Shown here in pieces: positions 33,154 to 46,426 of a stretch of DNA of 64,000 nt. The position numbers and the translations under genes were made by a program. Each line of letters begins with the position of its first letter. Position 1 is the first letter of the stretch. Source of the stretch: Hofstenia miamia. Taxonomy: Eukaryota; Xenacoelomorpha; Acoela; Hofsteniidae. The notes beneath the pieces are model-generated. The model ran no database searches, had not been told where the DNA came from, and saw only the letters and a program-made list of their open reading frames with translations. The stretch lies in NCBI GenBank assembly GCA_900660155.1, contig CABFPE010000174.1, positions 173,076 to 237,075 of the forward strand, read 5' to 3'.

Positions 33154-33489
33154 TTATTCAACATCAACTAAATCGTCTTCTTCCATGTCAGCGGATGATG
33201 AAGGAGTCTCCTGACATACATTGGATGTCGTGGAATCAGGAGTTTCGGCAGATAGCTCTTCTACATCGGTGGTAAAGCCAATTTCTGAGTGTTCAGAAGC
33301 AAAGTGAGCATGTAGAAGCTGGATGGACTCGCACGTGAAATTTGAACACAGAGAACATGCTATCATGTGATTGGACGATGAACTATCATGTAACTTCAAA
33401 TGCTCCTTTACATGACTTTTACGAGAAAAAAGTTTTCCACAATGAGGGCAAAGGTAGGGTTTCAACCCGGAATGTGACTTTAAATGAAC
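33154..33489 (-). CDS. ZNF423-like exon K (terminal)
   Basis: Residues about 1099-1209. It completes a finger split by the intron (VHLKSHSG) and encodes [20 protein letters not shown] and then [20 protein letters not shown]. It ends in an acidic Ser/Thr-rich tail, [15 protein letters not shown], and a TAA. The acceptor is aatttag. The short SGLKP linker before the finger resembles the TGEKP linker of DNA-binding finger arrays. This exon has no counterpart in human ZNF423. Confidence 0.9.
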   Translation of the reverse strand, partial: VHLKSHSGLKPYLCPHCGKLFSRKSHVKEHLKLHDSSSSNHMIACSLCSNFTCESIQLLHAHFASEHSEIGFTTDVEELSAETPDSTTSNVCQETPSSSADMEEDDLVDVE

Positions 33490-36400
33490 CTAAATTCAAT
33501 TTAATTTTCGATCATCCAAAAAGACCAAAACTACACATGCCATTACATGGTCGCAAACTATTTCTCTACAAAAATCATATCATACATTTCGAAAGAAAAA
33601 CAACTAAAAAGTTAGACAAAACTCACGATATTAAGACCAGCATTATTCGTCCTACTTTGTACAAAAAGTAAGAACATAGATCTTTAATGGGCTTGATATA
33701 AATGTGTACGTTAAAAATAAGCATTTCAAAAACTTATTGCAATATTGCTAAATGGAAAGAAGAGGGTGTTAATTTATGATTACAGACTATATTTACAAAC
33801 TTGATTGCAAAATAATGTTAAAACTATAGATTGAATGTTTTAATAAATTCAAAAAATCGATATTGAATTTTTAGCGTTGTAAGTAACTATCAAATATCAT
33901 CAATAAGGTGCCATTTTTTATCAAGGTTTATGGAAACTTAAAAGCAGCATGGTTATTTTCTGCTCTATGAAGCATGAGAATTAAAAAATTTTCATTCATT
34001 CGAAAATATTTTTTAGAAAGGACTGACACTGCATTGAATATATGTTTCATTGTTGACAGGGTGTTACAATTGACGAGTACTATTTACATCTCACCAATGG
34101 TACATCAATTAAAATTCTTCTCAAAAGTTGCTTTTGTACATAGAAAGTGTCTTATAAATAATCGATATAGAAACTTTTAACAACCATCTTTTAATTAGCT
34201 TACAAAATACATTTATTTATAAAACTGACGGGGAAATGAATTGATCAATTTAAAACTTACTAAAAGGGAATTAAAATAACACAAAAGCTCACAATACATT
34301 TCCAAACTAGAAGTAAACCTCTGAATGTAAATTGACCAATCAAAGCGAATTCTTAAACAGATAATATAGAGCGGAAAAAATAATTGGATAAATTTAGAAC
34401 TTATGAAATTGAATGAAATAATTATTGTAAGAATAGTATTTGAAACAATTCAGAAAAAATGTTGCTGTCAAAATACAGTGAAATAATGCGATAAAACCCC
34501 AAAGTTTATAACACCAACCTTTCTATTTTCTTTGCGAGTAAAACGTCTGGTGCAGATAGGACATTCGTAGGGTCTCACACCACTGTGGCATCGCATGTGA
34601 ATTGTGAGATTCTTGGAAACACCGAAAACCTTACCACATACCTCACAGGGATACTTCTTTCCATCACCGTGAATACGTAAATGACCCTGAAAAGCTAATG
34701 TTAAAACTTTGGGGTTTTACCGACCTTAGTTAATAGAAACGAATTTTTCGTAATCAATATGCTTGCAACCAAAGAAAAACAACGATAGTATAAAAACCCA
34801 TTTTTTCTATGTATTCATAAACACGTTTACTTCAAATAGTACCTGTAAATTGCTCAAACAAGGGAATTCCATTCCACATTCAACACAATTGAAAGACTGC
34901 TTCTGCTCCCCATACATCGATGATTTGTGGACTTTAAAGAAATGCAGCTGCAATTCAATTGGGTTGGTAAAGATATCTGTGCAGAGAGAACACTTGAGCG
35001 ACTGATTCTAAAAATAGAGTCTTAAAAATAACATCCACTTCATTTAGTGAAACATTCCAAGATTCTTCAAAGTACCGAATTAATCAAATTATTTTCAATA
35101 AATTCATTAATTTGTGGGAGCTTTTGAATATTTGGCAAAAAGAACCATTAAGTGGAAAAGTACATTACTCACTTTTGTCATGTGAATCTTCATGTGATTC
35201 TTGAGATTAATTTCAGAAGTGAAAGAGCGCAAGCATATGGGACACTGCAATCGATCAATTTTTGGTGATAGGAGGGTTGAGGAATGATATGACATGTGCT
35301 GCTCCAACTCACCAGTGAAAAAGAAGCACTGCGAACAAACTTGGCACTTATGCGGCTTCACGGCATCACTGTGACTCAACACATGGCTCTAAACAAGAGA
35401 TTTAAGCCTGAAATATTGAGTACTAAAGCAAAATTATAATTGAAATCATGATGAAAACTTAAAATCTACATTGAGAATGAGCGTTATAAACTGTGGAATG
35501 AATAGTGGGGATATGAACCTGAAGGTCACGACTTGTTTTGATGACGAGGTGACAAACTGGACAGATGAAATCCTTGTTTGTGTAGGAATGTTCAATGAGA
35601 TGACACTGAAGGCGAGCTGGTGAATCGAATACCTTTTGACACAATCGACATTCGTGCTTAACACCTTCCTCTAGCACATGAGCCGTCACATGATCCTGAA
35701 TGTCCTTTTCAGTGGAAAATACCTAAAAACATCAATTTAATAATTGTTCATTAACACTTGAAATGCCATTACTCCTTGAGATTATTTTTCAAAGAGCATT
35801 CTAGAGTAGAACTTTATGTAAAAGAATGAAAAAATTACACATGCATATTCAAATGCATTATCAATATAATTGGAGGTGCATGTACCTGCTATTGTTTTTA
35901 ATGAATGCATGCGCAAGTAAACAAAATTATAATTTGAGGCAATTTTGACACATTTGGCAGTTCTATTGTCAACAGCTAAAACGAACACCTTCTTAAATAA
36001 ATGTTACAAGTCAGAGTTTGAAACTGTTTTTGACAATACCCAAATTTATCGCCTCTAGTATCTTCATTGCCCACCCCTTAAATGCTCCTTTATAAGGAAT
36101 TCATCATCAACGATGCAAACTTGTACAGAAAAAACTCGAGTATTTTATGAACATATCTGTGTGATCTTATCAAATACAAAGAGAAAAATTAAACTATCGA
36201 TGCATAATTAAATTGCGGGATTGATAATAAAATAACAGCGAGCGTGTAACTTAGAATCCTTAAAAGCGGGCTCTTAAAGATCGCAAATTAAAGAATGTTT
36301 TCACAGCTTATCAATGAAGACGGAGAATAGAATATTAATCGGGGAAGAAAGCGTAAAAGTGTCACGGGAGCTGATTAAAAACACACTGGACAAGTTCCCC

Positions 36401-36644
36401 TGCAGAATTCTAATAGATTATAATACCAATAGCGCTTACTTGAATATTAATTAATGAAAACATGCTTGGTTACAATTTTAGGAAGCAGAATATTCAATGT
36501 CTACATTCTGCAAAATATCAAACTTGCTTGTTTGTGAGGTACACAAGAAAATCCTTAGATTCTTACAAAAAATTTAATAAACCATTTTCACAACAATATA
36601 GTAATGCACCACATATCATAAATTTCCCGCATAAAACCTCAATG

Positions 36645-36683
<39 letters not shown>

Positions 36684-37039
36684 TATGTCCTACGTGAACG
36701 TTAATGCTAATTCATTTTATTAAGCTGTATTTGATTGTGAGTGATGTTCATTAGTTATTATTTAGGGTGGTGATTTGGCTCATTCTGGTGGAAAAGGCGG
36801 TGAATCCATATATGGCGGCACATTTCCCGATGAAAATTTTACTCTTCAGCATAATGAACCATTCTTATTATCAATGGCAAATAGAGGACCAGATACGAAT
36901 GGTTCACAATTTTTTATTACAACTGCACCAGCTCCGCATTTGGATGGAAAACACACTGTATTTGGTCATGTGATCAGTGGACGTGAAATTGTTAAGCTAA
37001 TAGAAACTCAACCAGNATTTCCCGCATAAAACCTCAATG

Positions 37040-37073
<34 letters not shown>

Positions 37074-40000
37074 CAAGGCTTGAAAAACAACAGAGATTTC
37101 AAAGCTTTATAGCAATTTGTGAGAAAAAGTTTGATTTCACAACAATAAACTAATAATGCGATTGTATTTCTAAAATATAGAATCAATAAAATAAAAATAT
37201 TTAAAAAGCGATTAAATAATAAATAAGTAAAAATAACCTTCTGACATTTGATGCATTGGTAAGTTTTACTGTTGGGAGCACGCGGCATCAGATGAACACC
37301 ACTGTGATTGACTAACTCAGCAATTGTTGCAAACACCATGGGGCACTGGGGACAATAAAATGTCTTTGATGAATGGATACCAACTGAGTTCGAGACTGGG
37401 GGCTTATATGCAGTGGAGTTGGGCTGATCTTTAGTAGCCGGATCTACAGGAAAGTGATTTTGTAGAGATTTCTTGCATTCGCCACAAATATAGAAAGGAC
37501 ATCCATTCCCATCTACCTTACAATACAAATTAGTTTTGGTTTGAAATGTTTGGTAACAGACAGAACAGCGATAACCACGAGCTGTAAGATCAATGTGTGT
37601 GTGAAATTTTGCATGAGTATGAAGCTCCGCAGCTGAAGTGAGAGGTTGCTTGCAAATAATGCATTCAATGTACTTCATTGATGCGTCTCTAGAAGCTCCA
37701 GCACCCAAGCACTTTTGAAGAACGTGTTTATCAAAATGTTCAAAAAAGATGTCCTCAGAAGTAAGCGGAGTGTTACAAAACGAACACAGATTGCCAACAT
37801 TAATGACTTTGTGCTCAAACATGTGTGCGGCAAGATTAGACGGACTGCCGAACACAGCATTACATAATGTACATCTTGGAATGTTCAGCATAAAGGCATG
37901 ATTAGTTTTGTGTCGCAACATATCTGCTTGGGTGTGAAAAGTCGAAGAACAAATTTCACAGCTTGAAGATTCAGAAACAGTATTTTCCTGATCAACCGGT
38001 GATTCTGAGAGCCGCGATTTCTTTGCCGATGGAGAACTTGAGTCACTGCTGTCTTCAGTTTCATTCTTACTCAGGAGCTGACTTAAATGATTGGCTTTGA
38101 TATGTTGTTCCAAAAGTGAGCTTAAATGAAAGACCTTTTCACAATAAATACAACTAAAATGCTTCATGTGCGTATAATAATGCTGTTGCAATTCTTCATC
38201 TGTTGGAAATGCTTTCCCACAAAATATACACTGTTTTCGTCCATTGTTATTAAAAGTGTTATTCCCTTCAATTATCTGCAAATGATCCCGAGCAATATGC
38301 ATCTCGAAGTCAAGCTCTTGGTTGAAACTGGCATTGCACTTTTTACAACGATATTGTCGACGTTCCACCCGGTGTTTGACACTGAAGTGAACTTGAATTC
38401 CGACTTTGTTATCAAACATTTCATGACAAAGTGAGCATTTGAAAAGAAGATTTGTATGAGCCTCGAGCAAATGATTATGGAGGCCATCTAATTGAGAGAA
38501 ACATTTTTCACACTTGTAACAGCCATATTCCGTGCTAATGTCGCTAAAATGGGAAAGAAAATGACTTTGTCGGGCCGGTTCACTTGCCAATTGCAGTCCG
38601 CATTCAGGACAGGGAAACTTTTTGAGAAACATATCAATGTGTTGATTGAGATGTGTTTGAAACTCTGTCAATGATAAGAAGTTAGTGTTACACTGAGAGC
38701 AAGAATATCCACTCGAATCAGAATCAGACTTCTGAATGATATTGTCCATTCCGAAAGAGAGTAACGAACTTTTAGGGGAGCTAGCTTTCGCTGTAGGTGA
38801 TACAACCGCATTTGGAGGGCAATGAACTTGTTCTACGTGATTCTTAACATCCTGCTCGGAGGAAAAATTCTTGGAGCACAACGCGCAAGTAATTTCGTCT
38901 GACATCTAAATACGAACAATGCTCAATGTATACTATAAAATAATAAAAATTAAATTGTGGCATTCGGTAATAGATCCATCCAACATTCGTGATTATAAAT
39001 GATTATTATATTTAAACATATTCAAATTTAACCTTTAAAAGCCATATACTAACACTTCTTCGGTTTGCAATAATGTTCACTTATTTCCAGGACTTTTTGT
39101 TCCAAAATAATGTTTTTTTATTAGACAAATGGTAAGTTGGAAATAATCTTTTTGTAGTAATTTACGGTTAGCCCAGCGTAATAAATCCTAATCTACCGGG
39201 GAAAAGTAATAAAGTTTAAAGATCACCAAAACAGTAATATTCGCAAAGTTTATCCCATATGTATTTTGAAACAAAGGGATTATTAAATATATTCATGTGT
39301 GCAGGAAAAATATAAATGAGCTGAAATTCAAATGTAAACTAAAATTCAATAAAGTTTTAAATCAACATGCAGACACTTACTGATAAAAGAAGAGGTGACT
39401 TCAGCGGTGTTTGAGGCAAATGAGCAGACTGTAAATGATCAATATAGTGACGAACACTTCCCGACAAAGCTCGACACAGCGGACATGTATATGGAGGACA
39501 GTGTAAAAAATGTGATTGACTTTGCAACAGATGATTATGTAACAGTCCAAGCGTTGCAAATCCAGCTTTATGACAAGCAGGACACTGTAAAAGCGATTGG
39601 TGGGCTGATATCACCGACGGAAAATGAGCTAAAAATAGCATGTAAGGCGGGTAAACGAGACTGGCTGAAAATGAAGCGGAAAGGGAAACTATGAACAGGT
39701 AGGAAATGTTAGAACTATGTCCTTGTAAGGGTGACAAGGTGCAATTAGCCCTATTTAGTCAAGTGCTATAATCACATGGAGGAACAGCTGGGTATTGCAA
39801 ACGTAAGGAGTTTGAGTGGACAAGCGAATCGACGGGAACCTACTCCAACACACGGCCTCTTTCAAAAAATCGATTTCACACCTTACCTATCACTGGAGGC
39901 AATGCGCGCTAATGCATCCATCGATCGGTTGGTGACAAGATCGATTAAAAAGGTGTTAAAAGCCCCAAGCGCATGATTAATTATAAACCATCACTTAGTA

Positions 40001-41925
40001 ATCACAAAATACGGGCAATTAGGCGCGGCAAGTTAAACGGAACTTACAATCGATATTGAATTAACGATGTTGTCATAATGAAGCAAAATAAACTACCATG
40101 CCTTAGAAACAATTCAGCGATTTACCAAAAAGTCTTCATTAGTTAGCAGTGACGATTCGTTATATTTTTCGAAACGGAGAATAAGCATACAGACACTAGT
40201 AGTCCATAGAATATATTGAAAATTTCCATTGCAAATACGATCCCAAAGTATTAGTATTAAATTTAATATTTGCGCTTAAAACTACAAAACTTAAGGTGTT
40301 CTTTTACTGATATCAGTAGTTTCTAAAAAGAAAACTCACTAAATATTGGTAGAACGCAATCCTTGAAAAAATTAGAAAACGCACATGCACAATCGTAAAA
40401 GACAGAACGTCAAATCTAACTCTCACTGCGAATTCCTGCGTGACAGTTTTGGTTAATACTTTGCTTATGCCTTGTTAGCACAAAAAATAAAATTCTAAAA
40501 ATTCCCATAACGAATATATAAAAGTGATGCACTAACTTTTTAAATAGTCATTCTGTAATATACATGTATAATAAATATATAATTTAATAATGTACATGTA
40601 CATGTGTGCACATGAATACAAATGCAAGCCGCACCTACTCATACAATTTCTGGTAAGGCAAGTTTGTAAATTCCCAAAATCATTGATTTTCACATACGTA
40701 GTGAATTGTTGTATAGTACATCTCACATGTATCGCTAACTTTAGGTAAACTCCCGTATTTTGCTTTTTTTTCAAAATACATTGCAATTGGTACAAATATT
40801 TTCAGTTTTAGGTGTTACTCTGTTAGTAGATTTCATATTACATGCAGAAAATAGTCGCTGCAATGGGAATGGTTTTTAGGGAGCGCACATGGCCTGAAGT
40901 ATACAATCATAACATGTCTTTGTGTAAATACACGACATTCGCCATGTATCATTCCTGTTCGAATGTATGTTGTACAATCGAACTCCTTCTTATTAAATCA
41001 GTTCAAATTTCAAAGGATGTAGACACGAAATGTTAAACAATATTGCGTCCATTGCAATTTGTAACATTTGTGAACATATGAGATAAAAGACATGTACAGA
41101 GAATTTAAACTATTTTTAATGATGAAAATTTTCTACTGAATGAATGTTAGCAAATGTTTTTTATAAAAATAAAATACGGAAGCAGATTATCCATCAAAAT
41201 TTCAGGAATTGTTTTGGAGAACGCATAAAAATAAGGAATGCCGAAGCCATACAGAGAAGGAATATATACATACATATATATATATATATATNGCAAATTG
41301 CTACAACGGTACACCGCGCCGCACTCATTTCTACATTAGAGAACAATTGGAATTAAATCCCATAAAACCGTTATCTAAAAGCAATTTACTCGGTTATATT
41401 TACTGTCCGCCGATGAATCATGTAGATTTAGGCAGTAGTCAGTTCATATAGCATTATAGCGGGAACAACTCAAGCGAGACGTCATCTGGCAACTGTTTAA
41501 AAGTAATCGATTACAGTCTTTAATTAAAGTACCTGTCTACGTGAAATTGTAAAATTAATTCTATTTATTGAAAATGAAATAAAATATGTATGCGACGGTG
41601 AACTACCATTATCAGTACAGGTCATTTTTAATTAAAGTAAAGTATAACTAAAGACAAGTTTGAAGATTTAAGCTGAATTCAATAGCATATTGTGACGCTT
41701 AAGGAGCATGTCAAGTAAACGAAGGTTTAGCTAAAGTAGTACCTGAGTATGTGAAATTCAGCAACTGAGGGATTGCAGTCAATAGCTTGACTTATGCGAG
41801 AAAGAGCCTCTTTCAGTTTGTTCTGAAGTATAAGGAGAATTGCTTGTTTCTAAAACGAAATCATATTGTGCACTGAAATATTACATACCAGTGCTGGGTA
41901 GTGTTTTCCAATAAATGAAAATTGG

Positions 41926-41971
<46 letters not shown>

Positions 41972-44900
41972 CAAAAACCCTAAATTAACGCTAGGTACTA
42001 TGTCAAAATTAACGCTGAGTACATTGAATTTAAGTGCTTAGCATTAATATAAATACAGTATATAAATATGAAATTATACAGACAACATCGAAATCATTCC
42101 ATAACTACGATTTAAAATCGCTATAATAAATAAAATGTTGTTTGGCTTTGTTACGTTGAATACGGAGCATTCTCTTGGTGAAAACCGCAACGGGGGAGAA
42201 ATATAAAGTTAATGATATCTCCATTGACCAATCAGCTTCCGTAGAGATGATTCGATTAATAAAACCAGAACAATGCTCCTCTACAGGGTGTAAAATGGAA
42301 ACAACTGCACCCAGTGGAGAAGTATTCCACTGTACACTAATTATGAGAAGAAATTAAAGCCGCTCGCTATTAAACATTAAAATTGATCGACCCGAAATAA
42401 GATAATCAAACGCATAATTGATATTGGATATTAAATCTCATTTCAAATTACTACTATACCAAAATTTTGGAGGCTCACCAAAAACTACAATAGCGAGTTA
42501 AGATCACTAATTGAAATAGAAACAAGATAAAATGTGAATATTCACGGTTGAGATTACTAATCTAAACTACTGTTTTCTTTTCAAGGACAACTAAAAATTA
42601 TATATAGGACTACAAAATCTTGAGGTTGTTCTGAAAGAATAGTTGTTCTTAAGGAGCATCCACGAAAGTTTCTTGAACAAAAACATCGTGCTACGGTTAC
42701 TCTTTTAAACTTAAAGGATTTCGGATGTGTTCTTCCAAGCCGCACGTAAAGATCTCGTAATAAATGCTAAGACAACATCTTTAAAACAATCATTTAAAAA
42801 TAAGTTTAAAACGAATTTTTTCCAACAAATCTGCTTACTACTTCATCCACGCAATGCTATTAAAAGTGCTGCTGACATCCATGTTCTAGTCGTGAATATA
42901 CCTATGGTTCCCTACGAATCCGTAAAAATCGACGTTCAATATCTGGAATTTAAGTGAAAAATCATATAATAGATAAACAATACGATTTGAAGTTTAAGTA
43001 TCTTATATTATGACATGGAATCAATAATTACAATAAAAAATTTTAAAAACAAACAAAAAACAGGTATTACTTATAAAAATCTATATTTTAAATTTCTTTG
43101 GATAAAAAAGCATCAAAAAATAACAACTTAAATATACACGAGTCGGCATAAGAAAATAATTGGACATTTTTAATCTGATAAAACTGGCTAAAATCATATT
43201 GCAATAAACTATATAATTCTCAATACTTGAAAAAATTCACTATGAAGGAGCATAACAATATACATATATTTTTTTTTCATTTCGGTGTACACATGACGAT
43301 CAATCCCAAAACGTAGTCGATATCTAACGCACACGTGACGAACTAACTTTTTGTAGCGGCCCAATAGAGTACCTTATAGAAAATTTCTGGAGAGTAGTTA
43401 GTTATTTTGGTGGCCTAAAGTCTCCAATGAGAACAAACAATGTTTATTTTGATGGAGCAGGTGACGGATAAATTAAATTTGGAATATAAATATATATATT
43501 ATGTGAAAATAGATTATCAATTATGGCATTATCCCTAACAGGAATTTTGGTAAAGGCACGGCTAAAATAGGAGCACAACAATTTTGCACGAAAACTTTTA
43601 TTAATAAGGATAGACTACAAACCAAAAATACAATTCGTCTGATAAAAAATGTAAGGAGTCATTTGACAAGAAATTTAATTTCTCCTACAAAAAAACAATT
43701 TAAGTACACACGCTATAATACACAGAAAAATATACATTTAATTGAAATAAATGCTGTCAAAATGCTTAAAACCTACCAGGCTTTAACCAATTCAAATACA
43801 AGCACAGTCAAAGACGCGCTTTCACTAAGTTAGGTTTTTAAAATAGGAAACGCTTTGAAACTAGAGTACTGCGGGTCAACATAATATTTTATTATCACTC
43901 ATCCAATAGGATTTGATCTCGGTCCAGGTACATGAGATATCCTAGTCGCATGCGTTCTATTTTCTCGGAAAATTTCAAACATTATTAGTAGCTTTCTGAA
44001 AATAAAGATTTAATATTTTTAAATTTATTTGATTTTGAAAAATTAAAATGTAATTTTGATAGCAATTTAAATTATTTTTCTCGGATAACGATCATTATGA
44101 TAAAATAACTAGCAAAGTAAAGTTAAAAAGTTATTAAAATGAAAATATCCACAGACGTTTAGTTATGTGTAAACATAGTATTAATGAAAATGAAGGAAAA
44201 ACTAAAAATAGCTGCGTACAAAGATCAAGGTGATACAATTATCCTCTAATTACTAAGGTCCCCAAGCAAAAATAAACTATTGACTCATTTATTCTTTATC
44301 GAATAGAGAATGTCGCTAGGCGAAATGCTTACGGAAAGCCAGAGGGGGCCAATTGAACCCCTGTTGCGAAACACAGTGTTTAATTTACGGAATCAAATAT
44401 TCACAGAACATAAATTTCGTTTGATGTTTATTCACAAAGGTCCGCATAGAAATGTAGACAACGGCGTACTCGGAGAAGGTTGCAAATACACAGCGAGGCC
44501 TAGATTGTGTGTACTAGAAGGAACTTTGGATTTGTTTATGTCTGTCCAAACACAATTTCCAGTAATAAAATTTTGTAAGTTCAAAGCAGGGTAAAACTCC
44601 GCCTTTCCTTTGGGGAATAAATTGCTACATAAACTGCTTAAGCATGATTAAAAAAATATTTATTCATAGAAAATTAGTTAATCAAAAAAACTTTTCGAAT
44701 TTCACTCTGATGCAAAACTTTAGAAAAAAATTATTTCACGATCTGGAAGTAGACTGATACAAATATTGAACAAAAATTTAAACAATGCTTAATTCAGTGA
44801 GAGTGATATTGTTTACAACGCTTAGTTCGTTCGGTAACAGTGAAAGTGGAATAACTAGTAACCGTAAAAAAAGTATTCATAAATGTCACTTTTACAATGA

Positions 44901-46388
44901 TTTCCCAAAGATCTCCTATTTCACTTATTTTGAAACCCTGATACTTATTGGAACAATAACGCACAACAAAGTCAATTGGTAACAGGTCCTTTAAATCCAA
45001 AATGTGCTGGAGACCAATAAACTTACATTGAAACAATTTCAGTTGAAGAAATTACAAAATTGCATTTACTATGGTGCAATGACCGGCAATGGATTTTAAA
45101 ACTGCATGGAAAAACGTCAATGACCTTCATCCTGCTGTAACTAACGAAAGGGAGACACTTTTCAGCCTAGTAAGAGCAATAACTGAGTTATTATAACTCT
45201 GCAATCACTTAATGAGAAAACTTGAAAAAATGGTTGTTTATAGGTAAGAATCAATTCAAATGTTTACACAATCATTGATATAGTCAACTAGTACCGTTCT
45301 CTATCCCATTTAGCTGCATATTTAAGTCTGATAATTCATTAATTAAAAAAGATAGTGCAACAACTGACATTACTAACAACCACAGAATGAATTAATTTGA
45401 TTGGCTAATGAAAATAAAGTTCTGCATCAGTTTACCGAGGATATTTTTAAGTCACTGAATAATTAATTCGCACAATGGAAATTGTAATTAATTACGTTGT
45501 GACTGTAGAATAGCACCATTGTCACAACTCGAAATTTTGCTACCCGAAAATTTACTAACATAATCCAACGAGAAAATTTACAACTTGAATTTCATTTGTC
45601 TACCTGAACCTAATAATTTACAAATTCCTACACATAATTCGCAAAAGCGCAGTGGTATTTAATCTAAGAAGTTATCAACAGTAAATAGAACAATAAATAA
45701 TTTTTACTCGAACTCGACTAGAACATTTACTAAGTCGACCGGACAACTTGCAATCCGAAACGATCCGATCCACTACAATAAAAAATAGGATAGGGTTAAT
45801 TCAAGTAAACCCAATATGACTCTGTAGTTGTAACCAGGGTAGTAACGGCTCAAACAATGGTCTTTGACCTGACAGACTGGCCGGTGACCAAAGTCGATCA
45901 AAGCTAGATTACTAATAAAATAGCCGCAAAAATGTTTTACATCAAAATAATAAAAAACTAAAAAACAACCAGAAAATACAAAATACTTAAAATCCACTAG
46001 TCTAAGAATTTAAAAAATTTAAATGTTTGACTTCTGAAATTGTTAGTGTTTTTCCATCCTAACAATTATAAACTACCCATAACCCGTCCCGAAGCGTTTC
46101 CCACCATATTTGTAATCAGAGAATAGAATAATGACGAATTAAAATTGAATAACCATTACGGTAGATCAGTTAAAATAAACTGTGATTGTAAAACATAAAA
46201 ATACACATACATTCTCCAAATCTGCATTTCAGGATTCACTTTAATTATGCAATACATAAAACCAAATGTCGTTTATCCGCCAACTCCTAATAGTATATGA
46301 ATGATGTTTCTATTATCGAAATTTGCATAAATATTATAATCACAAAGACGATATCGGGGTGATTGTATTCTGGTTAGGTAAATTTGAA

Positions 46389-46426
<38 letters not shown>

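Larger units (their letters stand above)
35729..37237 (-). other. Intron F-G, with a candidate enhancer and a foreign insert
   Basis: The donor is AAG|GTTATT (weak). The part 36060-36440 is less AT-rich than its surroundings and contains GATA-like (cttatcaa) and TAAT sites, so it may be a regulatory element. The part from about 36678 to 37016 is a cyclophilin fragment that probably does not belong here (see its own entry). Confidence 0.55.

Noticed and set aside
33342-33671. 109-codon plus-strand frame
   Set aside because: It is antisense to exon K and runs into the intron; the zinc-finger frame on the minus strand explains the sequence.
35446-35664. Second minus-strand frame over exon G
   Set aside because: It overlaps the zinc-finger frame in another phase. 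Only the C2H2 frame shows homology and matching splice phases.
39395-39976. Plus-strand open frames of 99 and 66 codons at 39395-39694 and 39776-39976
   Set aside because: The first is the antisense of ZNF423-like exon E. The second lies in the adjacent intron and has no domain or splice context.
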